Shown: positions 28,923 to 39,040, numbered from the stretch's first letter. The stretch: DNA of 52,158 bases from Sphingobacterium sp. (GCA_029239355.1 JAQZAZ010000023.1:1-52158); one strand, 5' to 3'. Notes: generated by a model not told the origin, from the letters alone. Made by a program: numbers and translations.

Positions 28923-31841
28923 GTGAAAGACCAGAATCAATTAGCCTTATTGGCAGCTCAACTGAAAGGTGAGTTGTACTATACAGATGAAGCATTACAT
29001 CAAACCATGTTGCTTGCCTATTCGACGGATGCCTCGGTGTACCAGGAGAAGCCGTTGGCTGTGGCTATTCCATCTGATATAGATGATATAAAGAACCTGA
29101 TTGATTTTGCCCGCGCAAACCAAACAACATTAATTCCACGTGCCGCTGGTACATCGTTGGCGGGTCAAGTTGTTGGAAATGGTATTATCATGGATATATC
29201 CCGTCATTTTAACCGCATCCTCGAATTGAATGTGCAGGAGAAATGGGTTCGTGTGGAACCAGGTGTCATTCGTGATGATTTAAACAGCTACCTTAAACCT
29301 TTTGGCTTGATGTTTGGCCCCGAAACCTCTACCGCTAGCCGGGCCATGATCGGCGGGATGATCGGCAATAACTCTTCTGGTCTTCATTCGATTGTTTGGG
29401 GTGATACGCGGAACAACGTCATTGCATCAAATGTACTTCTAGATGATAAATCTGAAGTAAGCTTTACTTCGCTGGACGAGAAAAGTTATTTCAAAAAACT
29501 TTTACAGAAAGATCGTGAGGGGGATATCTATCGCCAAATGAATGACTTGTTGACAGATCCTCAAAATCTGGCAGATATTGATGCTGGTTATCCCAAGCGT
29601 TCGATTACCAGACGAAACACAGGTTATGCGTTGGACATTCTGAGTGATCGACATCGACCTTTTAATATGTGTAATCTTTTGGCGGGTTCGGAGGGTACTT
29701 TGGCGATTGTCACTGAGGCAAAGCTACGCTTGATGGATTTACCACCGAAAGAATTGGGCCTATTATGTGTACACTTTTCCGATATGGTCGAATGTATGCG
29801 TGGTAACGTGATCGCATTGAACCATAAGCCGGAGGCTTCGGAGCTGGTGGATAAATATATTATGGATTTTACGGTTGGTCACCCTACTTATCAGTATAAT
29901 CGTTTTTTTATAGAGGGAGATCCGCAGGCATTATTAATCGTCGAGTTTAGAGGTGATACTTTAGCCGCGACCGAAGCTAAAGCCATGGCTTTAAAGGCTG
30001 AACTGATCGAAAGAGGCTTAGGCTATGCTTATCCATTTATAACGGGAACCGAACAAACGAATTTAGTCTGGGATGTTAGAAAAGCGGGACTTGGCCTTAT
30101 CCGTAATCTCCCGGGTGATAGTCAGCCTGTAAACTTAATCGAAGACTGCGCGGTTTCTCCGGAAGACTTGCCGGAATATGTCAGCGATATTCAGAAGCTA
30201 TTGATCGAAGAAGGTGTACATGCCTCTTATTACGCGCATGCTGGAGCCGGTGAACTGCATATTGAACCTTTTGTCAATCTGAAAACAGAAGAAGGTAAAC
30301 GCACTTTCCGCTCCATACTGGAAAAAACAAGTGACCTAGTTTTAAAGTATAATGGATCATTAAGCGGAGAACACGGTGATGGGCGTTTAAGAGGCGAATT
30401 TATTGGTAAGGTACTTGGCGAAAAGGTCTATAAGCTTTTGGAAGAAGTAAAACTAATCTTTGATCCACTGGGGGTTTTTAATGCCAATAAAATTGTTAAC
30501 ACACCGCCAATGGACGCTCATTTGCGCTATGACAATGACAAGAATACAACGTCGATAAATACATATTTCGATTTTTCGAAAGATGAATCTATCTTGCGTT
30601 TAGCGGAAAAATGCTCGGGTTCGGGTGATTGTCGAAAAACAGAAATTACTGGCGGTACCATGTGCCCTTCTTTTATGGCGACTCGAGATGAGAAGGATAC
30701 AACGCGCGCGAGAGCAAATATGTTACGGCAGTTTTTGACCAATTCTACAAAGAAAAATCGCTTTGATCATGAGGAGATCAAGGAAGTCATGGATTTATGT
30801 TTGAGTTGCAAAGGTTGCAAAACAGAATGTCCTTCAAGTGTGGATGTTGCCAAAATGAAAGCAGAATTTTTACAACATTATTACGATGAACACGGCGCTG
30901 GCTTTAGGGCTAAATTGATTGCTAACTTTACCGATTCGCAAAAATTAGGTTCACTCGTTGCTCCAATTTATAATTTTTTTGTGAAGAATGACTTCTTGTC
31001 CGGGTTGGTTAAGAAAATGGTCGGTTTTGCGCCGCAGCGTTCGCTTCCCACGGTTAATGGAACGACATTGAGCCAATGGGTCAAGAAACAAAAGATAGTA
31101 CCACAAAAACGTAGGGTCTACCTATTCTCTGATGAGTTTACGGAATATAATGATGCTGAGATCGGTATTACAGCTTATAAGTTGCTAACGGCATTGGGCT
31201 ATGAGGTGATTATTCCAAAACATGTGCAAAGTGGCCGGACTTTTCTTTCCAAAGGATTTGTCAAAGAAGCCAAGAAAATTGCCAACCAGAACATCAATTT
31301 TCTAAAAGATCTGATCACAGACGATATGCCGTTGTTAGGTATTGAGCCATCTGGGATCATTACTTTTAGGGATGAATACTTAAGTCTGGTCGATGAAAAC
31401 CTCCGTGCTGATGCCCACCGGATTGCTAAAAATGCACTTATGATTGACGAGTTTCTATTAGCAGAAATCGATGCTGGCCGTATTCATCAGGAACAGTTTA
31501 CTGCCGTCGACAGAAAAATCAAGCTACATGGACATTGCTACCAAAAGGCTTTTCATTTGGTAGGTGTGACCCAGCAGGTATTGTCCTTTCCGTCAAATTA
31601 CGCTGTTGAAGTTATTCCTTCAGGTTGCTGCGGGATGGCGGGTTCCTTTGGATATGAGGCCGAGCACTATGATGTTTCAATGAAAGTGGCTGAACTGGTT
31701 TTATTGCCAGCTGTACGCGAAACGGATACAGCAACTTTAATCGCTGCAGCAGGTACTTCGTGCCGGCATCAGATCAAGGATGGTGCAGGAAGAAAATCCT
31801 TTCATCCTGTTGAAATTTTATACGAAGCTTTATTGAAATAA
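28923..31841 (+). CDS. FAD- and Fe-S-containing 2-hydroxy acid dehydrogenase (YdiJ-like)
   Basis: This 972-residue protein fuses three parts. The first is an FAD-binding type 4 domain with an FAD-linked oxidase C-terminal domain (about residues 30-530: PRAAGTSLAGQVVGNGIIMD, GPETSTASRAMIGGMIGNNS, HAGAGELHIEPFVNL, SGEHGDGRLRGEF, then FDPLGVFNANKIV). The second is a two-cluster ferredoxin region (MCPSFMATRDEKDTTRARAN and LCLSCKGCKTECPSSVDVA, about 575-650). The third is a C-terminal CCG-domain region (GHCYQKAFHL and PSGCCGMAGSFGYE). This is the layout of YdiJ/D-lactate- or D-2-hydroxyglutarate-type dehydrogenases that pass electrons to the respiratory chain. The GTG start is used, and no better start exists. 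The substrate is not fixed by sequence. Confidence 0.92.
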   Translation: MKDQNQLALLAAQLKGELYYTDEALHQTMLLAYSTDASVYQEKPLAVAIPSDIDDIKNLIDFARANQTTLIPRAAGTSLAGQVVGNGIIMDISRHFNRILELNVQEKWVRVEPGVIRDDLNSYLKPFGLMFGPETSTASRAMIGGMIGNNSSGLHSIVWGDTRNNVIASNVLLDDKSEVSFTSLDEKSYFKKLLQKDREGDIYRQMNDLLTDPQNLADIDAGYPKRSITRRNTGYALDILSDRHRPFNMCNLLAGSEGTLAIVTEAKLRLMDLPPKELGLLCVHFSDMVECMRGNVIALNHKPEASELVDKYIMDFTVGHPTYQYNRFFIEGDPQALLIVEFRGDTLAATEAKAMALKAELIERGLGYAYPFITGTEQTNLVWDVRKAGLGLIRNLPGDSQPVNLIEDCAVSPEDLPEYVSDIQKLLIEEGVHASYYAHAGAGELHIEPFVNLKTEEGKRTFRSILEKTSDLVLKYNGSLSGEHGDGRLRGEFIGKVLGEKVYKLLEEVKLIFDPLGVFNANKIVNTPPMDAHLRYDNDKNTTSINTYFDFSKDESILRLAEKCSGSGDCRKTEITGGTMCPSFMATRDEKDTTRARANMLRQFLTNSTKKNRFDHEEIKEVMDLCLSCKGCKTECPSSVDVAKMKAEFLQHYYDEHGAGFRAKLIANFTDSQKLGSLVAPIYNFFVKNDFLSGLVKKMVGFAPQRSLPTVNGTTLSQWVKKQKIVPQKRRVYLFSDEFTEYNDAEIGITAYKLLTALGYEVIIPKHVQSGRTFLSKGFVKEAKKIANQNINFLKDLITDDMPLLGIEPSGIITFRDEYLSLVDENLRADAHRIAKNALMIDEFLLAEIDAGRIHQEQFTAVDRKIKLHGHCYQKAFHLVGVTQQVLSFPSNYAVEVIPSGCCGMAGSFGYEAEHYDVSMKVAELVLLPAVRETDTATLIAAAGTSCRHQIKDGAGRKSFHPVEILYEALLK

Positions 31842-31933
31842 AATAAAAACATTGCCAATGGTTGTTTGTTATCAGTAATAATAGTAATATTATAAGAACA
31901 ATATGAATGATTACTGATAATAAACAAATCACC

Positions 31934-32584
31934 ATGTACAAAATTCAATCTATAGCCATTCTTGCCACAGCTACGCTGATGTTGGCTGCTTGTGGAAATT
32001 CCAATCAGAAGAAAACTGATGGAAGTGATACTGCGACGACAAATACAGTCGAACGGGTGCGCATCGAAAAATTGACGAATGGTACTCCTGGACCCGAAAA
32101 GAAGAATTTCTTTTTGCGTATTACGGATGAAGTAAAAACAGATTCGAGCCGTATTTATACAACGAAATCACTTTACAATCAGGATACTGTCGGCGCGAAA
32201 TTTGAAATTATTGATTTTATACCTGCGGGCATTATTGATGGTCAGCCAAGTGACGACGTAGGATTTACTAAAGGGAAAATTAAAATCACTAGCCTAGGAA
32301 CGCAATCCAATAATCTAGTCAAAGCATTGGGTGAATTGTTTCAAATGCCAACTAGCGATGGCTTTACAAAAGACGTAGTATTGCCCAATGTCTTCTCATC
32401 CAATAAAATGAATGTTGATTTATCAAAGAAAACTGCATATAGTTTTAAACTCTTTTTAGAGAATAAAAAAGCAGAACCAGCGGAGTTGTTTTTTAATGTG
32501 GATACGTATAAGCATGGTATTGAATTTTCCGAAAAAGATCCATCCTTCCGCGCGGGATTGCTATCGGCATTAACTGGAAAGTAA
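31934..32584 (+). CDS. Hypothetical lipoprotein
   Basis: The 216-residue product begins with a clear lipoprotein signal (MYKIQSIAILATATLMLAAC; lipobox LAAC, Cys at 20) and a Ser/Thr/Asp linker. A domain of unknown type follows (about 45-216) with alternating strands (KNFFLRITDEVKTDSSRIYT, KFEIIDFIPAGIIDG, AELFFNVDTYKHGIEFSEKD). The second in-frame ATG is chosen because it gives a normal signal peptide; the first ATG is at 31907. No family is recognised. A strong terminator follows. The preceding dehydrogenase gene ends 92 bp upstream, and co-transcription is possible. Confidence 0.72.
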   Translation: MYKIQSIAILATATLMLAACGNSNQKKTDGSDTATTNTVERVRIEKLTNGTPGPEKKNFFLRITDEVKTDSSRIYTTKSLYNQDTVGAKFEIIDFIPAGIIDGQPSDDVGFTKGKIKITSLGTQSNNLVKALGELFQMPTSDGFTKDVVLPNVFSSNKMNVDLSKKTAYSFKLFLENKKAEPAELFFNVDTYKHGIEFSEKDPSFRAGLLSALTGK

Positions 32585-32647
32585 ATCACCAACGAAGGAT
32601 AACATTGAGTAACTGCCCTGTGTGGGAGCACATTCAATATTGAAATA

Positions 32648-32688
32648 AAAAAAGGCTGGATTAATTCGCTAATTATCCAGCCTTTTTT
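32648..32688 (+). terminator. Terminator after the lipoprotein gene
   Basis: AAAAAAGGCTGGAT (32648-32661) pairs perfectly with ATCCAGCCTTTTTT (32675-32688): a 14-bp stem ending in a six-T run. Confidence 0.85.
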
Positions 32689-32858
32689 ATTATTCATCCT
32701 GTGCGTTGTGAGCTTCTTTAGGTATTTAAGTCAAAGCTCCCCCTAAATACAGAAAAGAAATTTTCCAATTTTATAAATAAAAGAGCATACACAGGTCTCT
32801 CGTTTCAGGTCGTGTATTTAAAATTTCTGAAAATCTTTTTTGATCAATAAAAAAGAAT

Positions 32859-32866
32859 TACATTTG
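32859..32866 (+). promoter_or_regulatory. -7 promoter element of the DUF763 gene (TACATTTG)
   Basis: TACATTTG matches TAnnTTTG exactly, 23 bases before the ATG at 32890. A T-rich run (32836-32842) ending in TTTG lies near the -33 region, with imperfect spacing. Confidence 0.45.
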
Positions 32867-32889
32867 TGCTAATAAATTTAGTTTTATTT

Positions 32890-34104
32890 ATGAAGCATTC
32901 GGGAATAGCGGATTTGCCATTGCACTATGGAAAGGTACCGGCTTGGCTTTATGAAAGGATGAGTTTATTGGGCAGATCCATTGTTGAGGTGATCCTGATG
33001 GACTATGGGCAAGATGAGGTGCTCAGGCGCTTGGCAGATCCGTTTTGGTTTCAAAGCTTTGGCGCCGTGCTCGGCATGGACTGGCATTCATCAGGTATTA
33101 CAACATCTGTCATGGGAGCTCTAAAACGCGCTATTAACCCTTGTGCGGATGCATTCGGTCTTTATATATGTGGTGGTAAGGGTAAATTTTCTAAAGGCAC
33201 ACCTCAGGAACTACTTTACCTCGCGAACAAAACTGGTTTGGATGGTAATAGGTTGGTTCGAACAAGTAAGTTGGTAGCAAAAGTAGATAATACGGCGATA
33301 CAAGATGGTTATCAGTTGTATCTTCATAATTTTATTGTGGCTAAAAGCGGTCATTGGACTGTCGTACAACAGGGTATGCATGATTACGATGGAACTGCTC
33401 GTCGCTATCATTGGCATTCAGACAAAGTCCGGTCTTTCATTGAAGAACCCCATGCTGGTATCAACGGTTGTCCTCAGGGAATTATTTTAAATTTGACGGC
33501 TTCTGGTGCGGCTCCGAATAGAGCTGGCATCATGACTATCGTAAATGAAGATTCTTCTCAAGCATTATTGGACTTTAAAAGGTTAGTGATGCCTTCCCAT
33601 CATGATGTCCGATCTACAGACATTGATCTGAAAAGGCTAGGAGCGATGTTGTATGTCGCACGGGAAAACCAACCGCAGAATTTTGAGGAGCTTCTACTGT
33701 TAAAAGGAATGGGGCCCCGTACATTACAATCGTTGGCACTTGTCAGCGAGGTGATACATGGTGCTCCTGCACGATTTAAGGATCCGGCACGCTTTTCTTT
33801 TGCACATGGAGGAAAGGACGGACATCCTTTTCCCGTTCCTCTGGATATCTATGATCAAAGTATTCAGATCCTACGAAAAGGTATCGAAAAATCAAAGCTG
33901 GGAAATAGCGATAAGTTGAAATCCATAAATAAACTTCATCAGATTATCTTGGATGCTGAGCATAATTTTACGCCACAGTTTGATATTCAACAGGTAATAG
34001 AGGAAGAACGCGGAAATTCCTGGAAATACAATGGTCGGACAGTCTTTGGTCGCGCAAAAGCTCCAAAGGCTGATGAAATAGGAAAACAGCTTTCATTATT
34101 TTGA
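32890..34104 (+). CDS. DUF763 family protein
   Basis: The 404-residue protein matches DUF763 end to end. The opening is MKHSGIADLPLHYGKVPAWL, then FWFQSFGAVLGMDWHSSGIT, YLHNFIVAKSGHWTVVQQGM, RRYHWHSDKV, and the closing part ARFSFAHGGKDGHPFPVPLD. A helix-hairpin-helix element is visible at LLLLKGMGPRTLQSLALVSE (about 274-293), which suggests contact with DNA or RNA. The family is best known from archaea and thermophilic bacteria, and its function is not established. Conserved His and Asp residues make a nuclease-like role conceivable. The start at 32890 is taken because it reproduces the family N-terminus. Single gene. Confidence 0.9.
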   Translation: MKHSGIADLPLHYGKVPAWLYERMSLLGRSIVEVILMDYGQDEVLRRLADPFWFQSFGAVLGMDWHSSGITTSVMGALKRAINPCADAFGLYICGGKGKFSKGTPQELLYLANKTGLDGNRLVRTSKLVAKVDNTAIQDGYQLYLHNFIVAKSGHWTVVQQGMHDYDGTARRYHWHSDKVRSFIEEPHAGINGCPQGIILNLTASGAAPNRAGIMTIVNEDSSQALLDFKRLVMPSHHDVRSTDIDLKRLGAMLYVARENQPQNFEELLLLKGMGPRTLQSLALVSEVIHGAPARFKDPARFSFAHGGKDGHPFPVPLDIYDQSIQILRKGIEKSKLGNSDKLKSINKLHQIILDAEHNFTPQFDIQQVIEEERGNSWKYNGRTVFGRAKAPKADEIGKQLSLF

Positions 34105-34173
34105 TTACTATCGGCCGAATGTAATCATTTTGTTAAATTGTGTTAAAGCTTATTAAAATTATTTCTACGCCAG

Positions 34174-34181
34174 TATATTTG
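34174..34181 (+). promoter_or_regulatory. -7 promoter element before the 133-residue gene (TATATTTG)
   Basis: TATATTTG matches TAnnTTTG exactly and ends seven bases before the ATG at 34189, implying an mRNA leader of only a few bases. Confidence 0.5.
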
Positions 34182-34188
34182 CCCACAA

Positions 34189-34590
34189 ATGAAAGCGGTT
34201 ATTACAATTCTATGTTTTATAGTCTTCCTATTAATTAGGAGCGGTAATAGCCATGCTGTGCTCAATGAATCAGATCGTCCTGTGGTCAGTTTCATGTACC
34301 AGCATAATGAAGCTCATCTAAAGGAAAAGATTGCTTCGCTCACCTCTCATATCGACCCCCTCATTGCGGGAAATGTTCATGATGAAAATCCCGTCTTTGA
34401 AGAATTTAATAGCGAGAATTTTCAATTAACCAAGGATCTACATGCAGCTGCCGATTTTGTAGCTTTATTGTTCTGTGCGGTCGTACTTTTCATTTTTGTA
34501 TTCCGATTTGCAAAGAAGATTCCCTTTTGCAATTTTATCGCTTATTTACACCCACAAAGATATATTCTTCAACAAAATTGGAGAATTTAG
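34189..34590 (+). CDS. Hypothetical membrane protein ahead of the RND operon
   Basis: This 133-residue protein has an N-terminal signal-like segment (MKAVITILCFIVFLLIRSGN), a polar region of about 65 residues likely in the periplasm, one membrane helix (VALLFCAVVLFIFVFRFAKK, about 90-109) and a short cytoplasmic tail ending RYILQQNWRI. No family is recognised. It has its own promoter with a very short leader and lies 180 bp before the efflux adaptor gene on the same strand. Whether it belongs with the efflux system is not clear from the sequence. Confidence 0.6.
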   Translation: MKAVITILCFIVFLLIRSGNSHAVLNESDRPVVSFMYQHNEAHLKEKIASLTSHIDPLIAGNVHDENPVFEEFNSENFQLTKDLHAAADFVALLFCAVVLFIFVFRFAKKIPFCNFIAYLHPQRYILQQNWRI

Positions 34591-34770
34591 TAGCCAATTC
34601 CCCAAAATAGCTTAGCCTTATTCTTTTTAATTTCTGTATCAACAGGGTTTTCATTTATCTATCAATGATTCACCGTTTTTGTATCCTATATATAACAAGT
34701 TAAGGATTAAGTTATTTCAATTCGAATATCAAACAAACAATCAAACTTATTTTTAATTAGACGTTTACAA

Positions 34771-35853
34771 ATGAAAAGAGTACTTATGCTCGTTAATTTG
34801 GCTTTGGTATTATGCCAAATTGGGTGTACATCCAAAAAGGAAGATAAAGAAGAGAAAGAAAAATTCAATGTGACCTCTCCGGTACAAATGGATACAACCA
34901 TCCATAAAGATTTTGTATCCCAGATTAAGTCTTTCCGTAATATCGAATTACGTGCGCAGGAGAAAGGATATCTGGAGCAAATTTTTGTGGACGAAGGACA
35001 ATTTGTACACAAAGGGCAATTGCTGTTTCGTATTATGCCCAAAATGTATGAAGCAGAATTTAGAAAGTCAATGGCCGAGGTTAATGTGGCTGAGATCGAA
35101 GTACAGAACACAAAGAGCTTAGCGGATAAAAATGTAGTATCCCCGAATGAACTTGCCATGGCGAAAGCTAAATTGGAACAGGCCAAAGCAGCTTCCGCTA
35201 TTGCCAAACTGCATCTTTCCTTTACAGAGATAAGAGCGCCATTTGATGGTACAATAGACCGAATTCCCCTAAAATTGGGAAGTCTGGTAGACGAAGGGGA
35301 ATTATTAACGAGTCTTTCTGACAATAGCCAGATGCTCGTATATTTCAATGTTTCTGAGCCTGAGTATCTTAATTATCAAACCAATATCAATAAACGTGGA
35401 GATACCCATGTAGGATTATTGTTAGCCAATAATGAATTATTTCCAGAACATGGTGTGGTAGAGACCATAGAGAGTGAGTTTGACAGTGAAACAGGAAATA
35501 TTGCGTTTAGAGCCAGGTTTCCAAATCCCAATCGATTACTAAAACATGGTGAGAGTGGTAAAGTCGTCATGAATTTTCCATTAAAGCAGGCATTAATTAT
35601 TCCACAAAAAGCAACCTATGAATTGCAGGATCGTAAATATGTTTATGTGGTGGATAAAAATGGCAAATTAAAAGCCCGTTACATTACCATAGGTAATTCC
35701 CTTCCAGATCTTTATGTGGTTGCCAGTGGACTTCAAAAAGATGATAGATTCCTATTGGATGGCATACAAAAAGTGAAAGAGGATGAAAAAATTAGCTATA
35801 GTTTTGTGCAGCCAAAAGAAGCCATTTCTAATTTGAAATTAAAAACAGAATAA
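34771..35853 (+). CDS. RND efflux periplasmic adaptor lipoprotein (AcrA/MexA-type)
   Basis: This is the membrane fusion protein of a tripartite efflux pump. The 360-residue chain has a lipoprotein signal ending LCQIGC (Cys near 18). A barrel-sandwich half follows (NIELRAQEKGYLEQIFVDEG, then FVHKGQLLFRI), then an alpha-hairpin of about 75 residues (about 92-150), then RAPFDGTIDRIPLKLGSLVD, the beta-barrel domain and a membrane-proximal domain with KYVYVVDKNGKLKARYITIG. It bridges the inner-membrane pump and the outer-membrane channel. It is the first gene of the operon, with 22 bp to the pump gene. Confidence 0.94.
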   Translation: MKRVLMLVNLALVLCQIGCTSKKEDKEEKEKFNVTSPVQMDTTIHKDFVSQIKSFRNIELRAQEKGYLEQIFVDEGQFVHKGQLLFRIMPKMYEAEFRKSMAEVNVAEIEVQNTKSLADKNVVSPNELAMAKAKLEQAKAASAIAKLHLSFTEIRAPFDGTIDRIPLKLGSLVDEGELLTSLSDNSQMLVYFNVSEPEYLNYQTNINKRGDTHVGLLLANNELFPEHGVVETIESEFDSETGNIAFRARFPNPNRLLKHGESGKVVMNFPLKQALIIPQKATYELQDRKYVYVVDKNGKLKARYITIGNSLPDLYVVASGLQKDDRFLLDGIQKVKEDEKISYSFVQPKEAISNLKLKTE

Positions 35854-35875
35854 ATCCCCATACTCTTAAATAATT

Positions 35876-38800
35876 ATGTTTAGTCGTTTTATAAATAGAC
35901 CTGTACTTTCGATTGTCATATCGCTGATCATTGTGTTTCTTGGGGTTCTTTCGATGGTACAACTTCCAGTAACTCAGTTTCCATCCATATCACCACCTAA
36001 AGTAAATATTACAGCAGAATACCCGGGTGCAAATGGTGAATTGATGATAAAATCAGTGATCATTCCTCTTGAACGCGCCATAAATGGTGTCCCCGGAATG
36101 AAATATATGGCTTCAGACGCCGGTAACGACGGGGAAGCTAGTATCCAGGTGGTGTTCAATCTGGGCACGGATCCAAATCAAGCTTCATTGAATGTGCAGA
36201 ACCGTGTGGCTTCGGTCGTTAACAAGCTTCCGCCTATTGTCGTACGGGAGGGAGTTAAGATTACAAGGGAAGAATCTAATATGTTGATGTATATCAACCT
36301 TTACAGTAAGGACAAAGACCTTGATGGAAATTTTATGTACAACTACGCGGATATGAACATCGTTTCGGAGCTGCGGCGTGTCGATGGCGTAGGTGTGGCA
36401 AATATTCTTGGAACACGGGAATTGGCCATGCGGATCTGGTTGAAACCAGATCGCATGACAGCGTATAAAATTTCAGCGGAGGAGGTAATGAAAGCCCTTT
36501 CAGAACAAAGTTTGGAGGCATCTCCGGGTAAGGCCGGGGAATCATCTGGTATTACTTCACAGTCCTTTGAATATGTGCTGAAATATCCCGGACGTTTTAC
36601 CACGACAGAAGGCTATGGCAATATCGTACTGCGTACAAATGCCAACGGTGAAATGTTACGTCTGAGGGACGTTGCGGACATCAAATTCGGTTCGGCAATG
36701 TATGATATCTATTCAACCTTAAATGGGAAACCGTCTGCTGCAATCGTACTGAAACAATCCTATGGTAGTAATGCTTCCCAAGTTATCCAGGATGTTAAAG
36801 ACAAAATGAAGGAACTGAAAAGCTCTTTTCCAAAGGGACTGGATTATGAGATCAGTTATGACGTCTCTAAATTTTTGGATGCCTCCATGGAAAAGGTTAT
36901 CCATACCTTAGTTGAAGCCTTTATTTTGGTAGCGATCGTTGTCTTCCTATTTTTGGGAGATTGGCGTTCTACATTGATTCCGACCATTGCGGTACCGGTT
37001 TCCTTAGTAGGATCGTTTCTTTTCATGCAATTTTTTGGTATCACGATCAACCTGATTACCTTGTTTGCCCTTGTACTGGCCATCGGTGTTGTGGTTGATG
37101 ATGCCATTGTCGTCATTGAGGCGGTGCACGCCAAGATGGACGAGCTGCATATCTCTGCATATAAGGCGACAAAGAAAGCGATGCATGAAATCAGCGGAGC
37201 CATCATTGCGATAACCTTTCTGATGGCAGCGGTATTTATACCTGTAGCCTTTATGTCCGGACCTGTCGGGATATTTTACCGCCAGTTTTCCATTACGATG
37301 GCGACGTCAATCATTTTATCGGGGCTGGTGGCATTGACATTGACACCTGCATTGTGTGCTATCATGCTAAAGAATAACCACGGAAAGCCGCGCAAAAAAT
37401 CTATTGTAGACAAGTTTTTGGATGCCTTCAACCGCTTGTTTGACAAAATGTCAAACAAATATGTTTTCCTACTAAAAGGTATTGTTGACAAACGTCTCCT
37501 TACATTTGTGGTATTGATCGGATTCTGTATCGGCGCTTATTTTTTGATTAATTCTGTGCCGGCAGGTTTTATACCAAATGAAGATCAGGGGATGATTTAC
37601 GCCATTATCCAAACGCCGCCGGGATCAACTTTAGAGCGGACAAATTTGGCTGCTCAAACCCTGCAGAAGGAAGCGGAGGATATCGATGGTGTACAATCCG
37701 TCTCTTCGTTGGCGGGGTATGAAATATTGACTGAAGGAACAGGGGCCAATACAGGAACGTGTCTGATCAATTTAAAAAGTTGGGAGGAGCGTAAAGAATC
37801 GTCGCAGGAAATTATTGAACAGCTGGAAAATGCTGCGAAAAATATTCCCGGTGCTTCCATCGAATTTTTCCAGCCGCCTGCGGTGCCAGGCTATGGTGCT
37901 GCTGGGGGATTTGAATTGCGACTTTTGGATAAAGCGGGCTCAGGCGACTACAAAAAAATGGAAACTGTGAGTAGGGATTTTGTTCGTGAATTGAATAAAC
38001 GGTCTGAGCTATCCTCTGTTTTCACCTTTTATAGCGCGAGTTTCCCTCAGTATATGCTGCATATCGACAATGATATGGCCCAGTTAAAAGGTGTCACGAT
38101 TGATAATGCCCTGAATACACTCTCTACGTTGGTGGGTAGTAACTATGAAACCAATTTTATTAAGTATGACCGACAATATAAGGTCATGGTACAAGCATTA
38201 CCACAGTATAGAGCTCTTCCGGAGGATATCCTGAAGCTATACGTGAAAAATGACAAGGATGAGATGGTACCTTTCTCAGCGTTTATGCATATGGAAAAGG
38301 TCTACGGACTTTCAGAGATCACTCGGCATAATATGTACATGGCTTCCGAGATTTCCGGTTCCGCCGCCCCTGGGTACAGTAGTGGTGAGGCCATTCAGGT
38401 GATTAATGAAGTCGCGGCCAAAACCTTGCCGCATGGCTATGGTATAGATTGGGCGGGTATCTCCAAAGACCAAGTAGGACGTGGTAACCAGGCCATCTAT
38501 ATATTTCTGATCTGTCTAGGCTTTGTCTATCTTATTTTATCGGCACAGTATGAGAGTTTTATCATGCCGTTTGCAGTGTTACTTTCTTTGCCAATTGGTA
38601 TTTTTGGCGCATTTTTCTTGTTGAAAGTCCTTGGGTTGGAAAATAATATTTACGCTCAGGTAGCCTTGGTTATGCTAATTGGATTACTGGGTAAGAATGC
38701 GGTTTTAATCGTTGAGTTTGCTACACAACGACATGCACAAGGGTTAAGTATTATCGAAGCAGCACTGGAAGGTGCTAAAGTGCGGTTTAGGCCTATCTTA

Positions 38801-39040
38801 ATGACATCTTTTGCATTTATTGCGGGTTTGATTCCATTAGTAATGGCCTCCGGACCAGGAGCGATCGGTAACCGGACTATTGGTACAGCAGCAGCAGGAG
38901 GTATGTTATTTGGAACTGTATTTGGTATCCTTGTCATACCGGGGCTGTACTTTATTTTTGGAACAATTGCTTCCAAACGCAAGCTCATCAAACACGAAGA
39001 TGAGAATCCATTAACTGAAGAAATCGATAACAATGGCTAG
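35876..39040 (+). CDS. RND efflux transporter (HAE-1, AcrB-type)
   Basis: This is the proton-driven inner-membrane pump of 1054 residues with the twelve-helix, duplicated RND layout. It begins MFSRFINRPVLSIVISLII with QLPVTQFPSISPPKVNITAE. The proton-relay acids are in LAIGVVVDDAIVVIEAVHAK (Asp at about 408 and 409), and the partner Lys is in GLLGKNAVLIVEFA (about 940). Large periplasmic porter and docking loops lie at 40-330 and 560-860. The family includes multidrug, dye and bile salt exporters. The substrate range is unknown. It overlaps the outer-membrane factor gene by 8 bp. Confidence 0.96.
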   Translation: MFSRFINRPVLSIVISLIIVFLGVLSMVQLPVTQFPSISPPKVNITAEYPGANGELMIKSVIIPLERAINGVPGMKYMASDAGNDGEASIQVVFNLGTDPNQASLNVQNRVASVVNKLPPIVVREGVKITREESNMLMYINLYSKDKDLDGNFMYNYADMNIVSELRRVDGVGVANILGTRELAMRIWLKPDRMTAYKISAEEVMKALSEQSLEASPGKAGESSGITSQSFEYVLKYPGRFTTTEGYGNIVLRTNANGEMLRLRDVADIKFGSAMYDIYSTLNGKPSAAIVLKQSYGSNASQVIQDVKDKMKELKSSFPKGLDYEISYDVSKFLDASMEKVIHTLVEAFILVAIVVFLFLGDWRSTLIPTIAVPVSLVGSFLFMQFFGITINLITLFALVLAIGVVVDDAIVVIEAVHAKMDELHISAYKATKKAMHEISGAIIAITFLMAAVFIPVAFMSGPVGIFYRQFSITMATSIILSGLVALTLTPALCAIMLKNNHGKPRKKSIVDKFLDAFNRLFDKMSNKYVFLLKGIVDKRLLTFVVLIGFCIGAYFLINSVPAGFIPNEDQGMIYAIIQTPPGSTLERTNLAAQTLQKEAEDIDGVQSVSSLAGYEILTEGTGANTGTCLINLKSWEERKESSQEIIEQLENAAKNIPGASIEFFQPPAVPGYGAAGGFELRLLDKAGSGDYKKMETVSRDFVRELNKRSELSSVFTFYSASFPQYMLHIDNDMAQLKGVTIDNALNTLSTLVGSNYETNFIKYDRQYKVMVQALPQYRALPEDILKLYVKNDKDEMVPFSAFMHMEKVYGLSEITRHNMYMASEISGSAAPGYSSGEAIQVINEVAAKTLPHGYGIDWAGISKDQVGRGNQAIYIFLICLGFVYLILSAQYESFIMPFAVLLSLPIGIFGAFFLLKVLGLENNIYAQVALVMLIGLLGKNAVLIVEFATQRHAQGLSIIEAALEGAKVRFRPILMTSFAFIAGLIPLVMASGPGAIGNRTIGTAAAGGMLFGTVFGILVIPGLYFIFGTIASKRKLIKHEDENPLTEEIDNNG

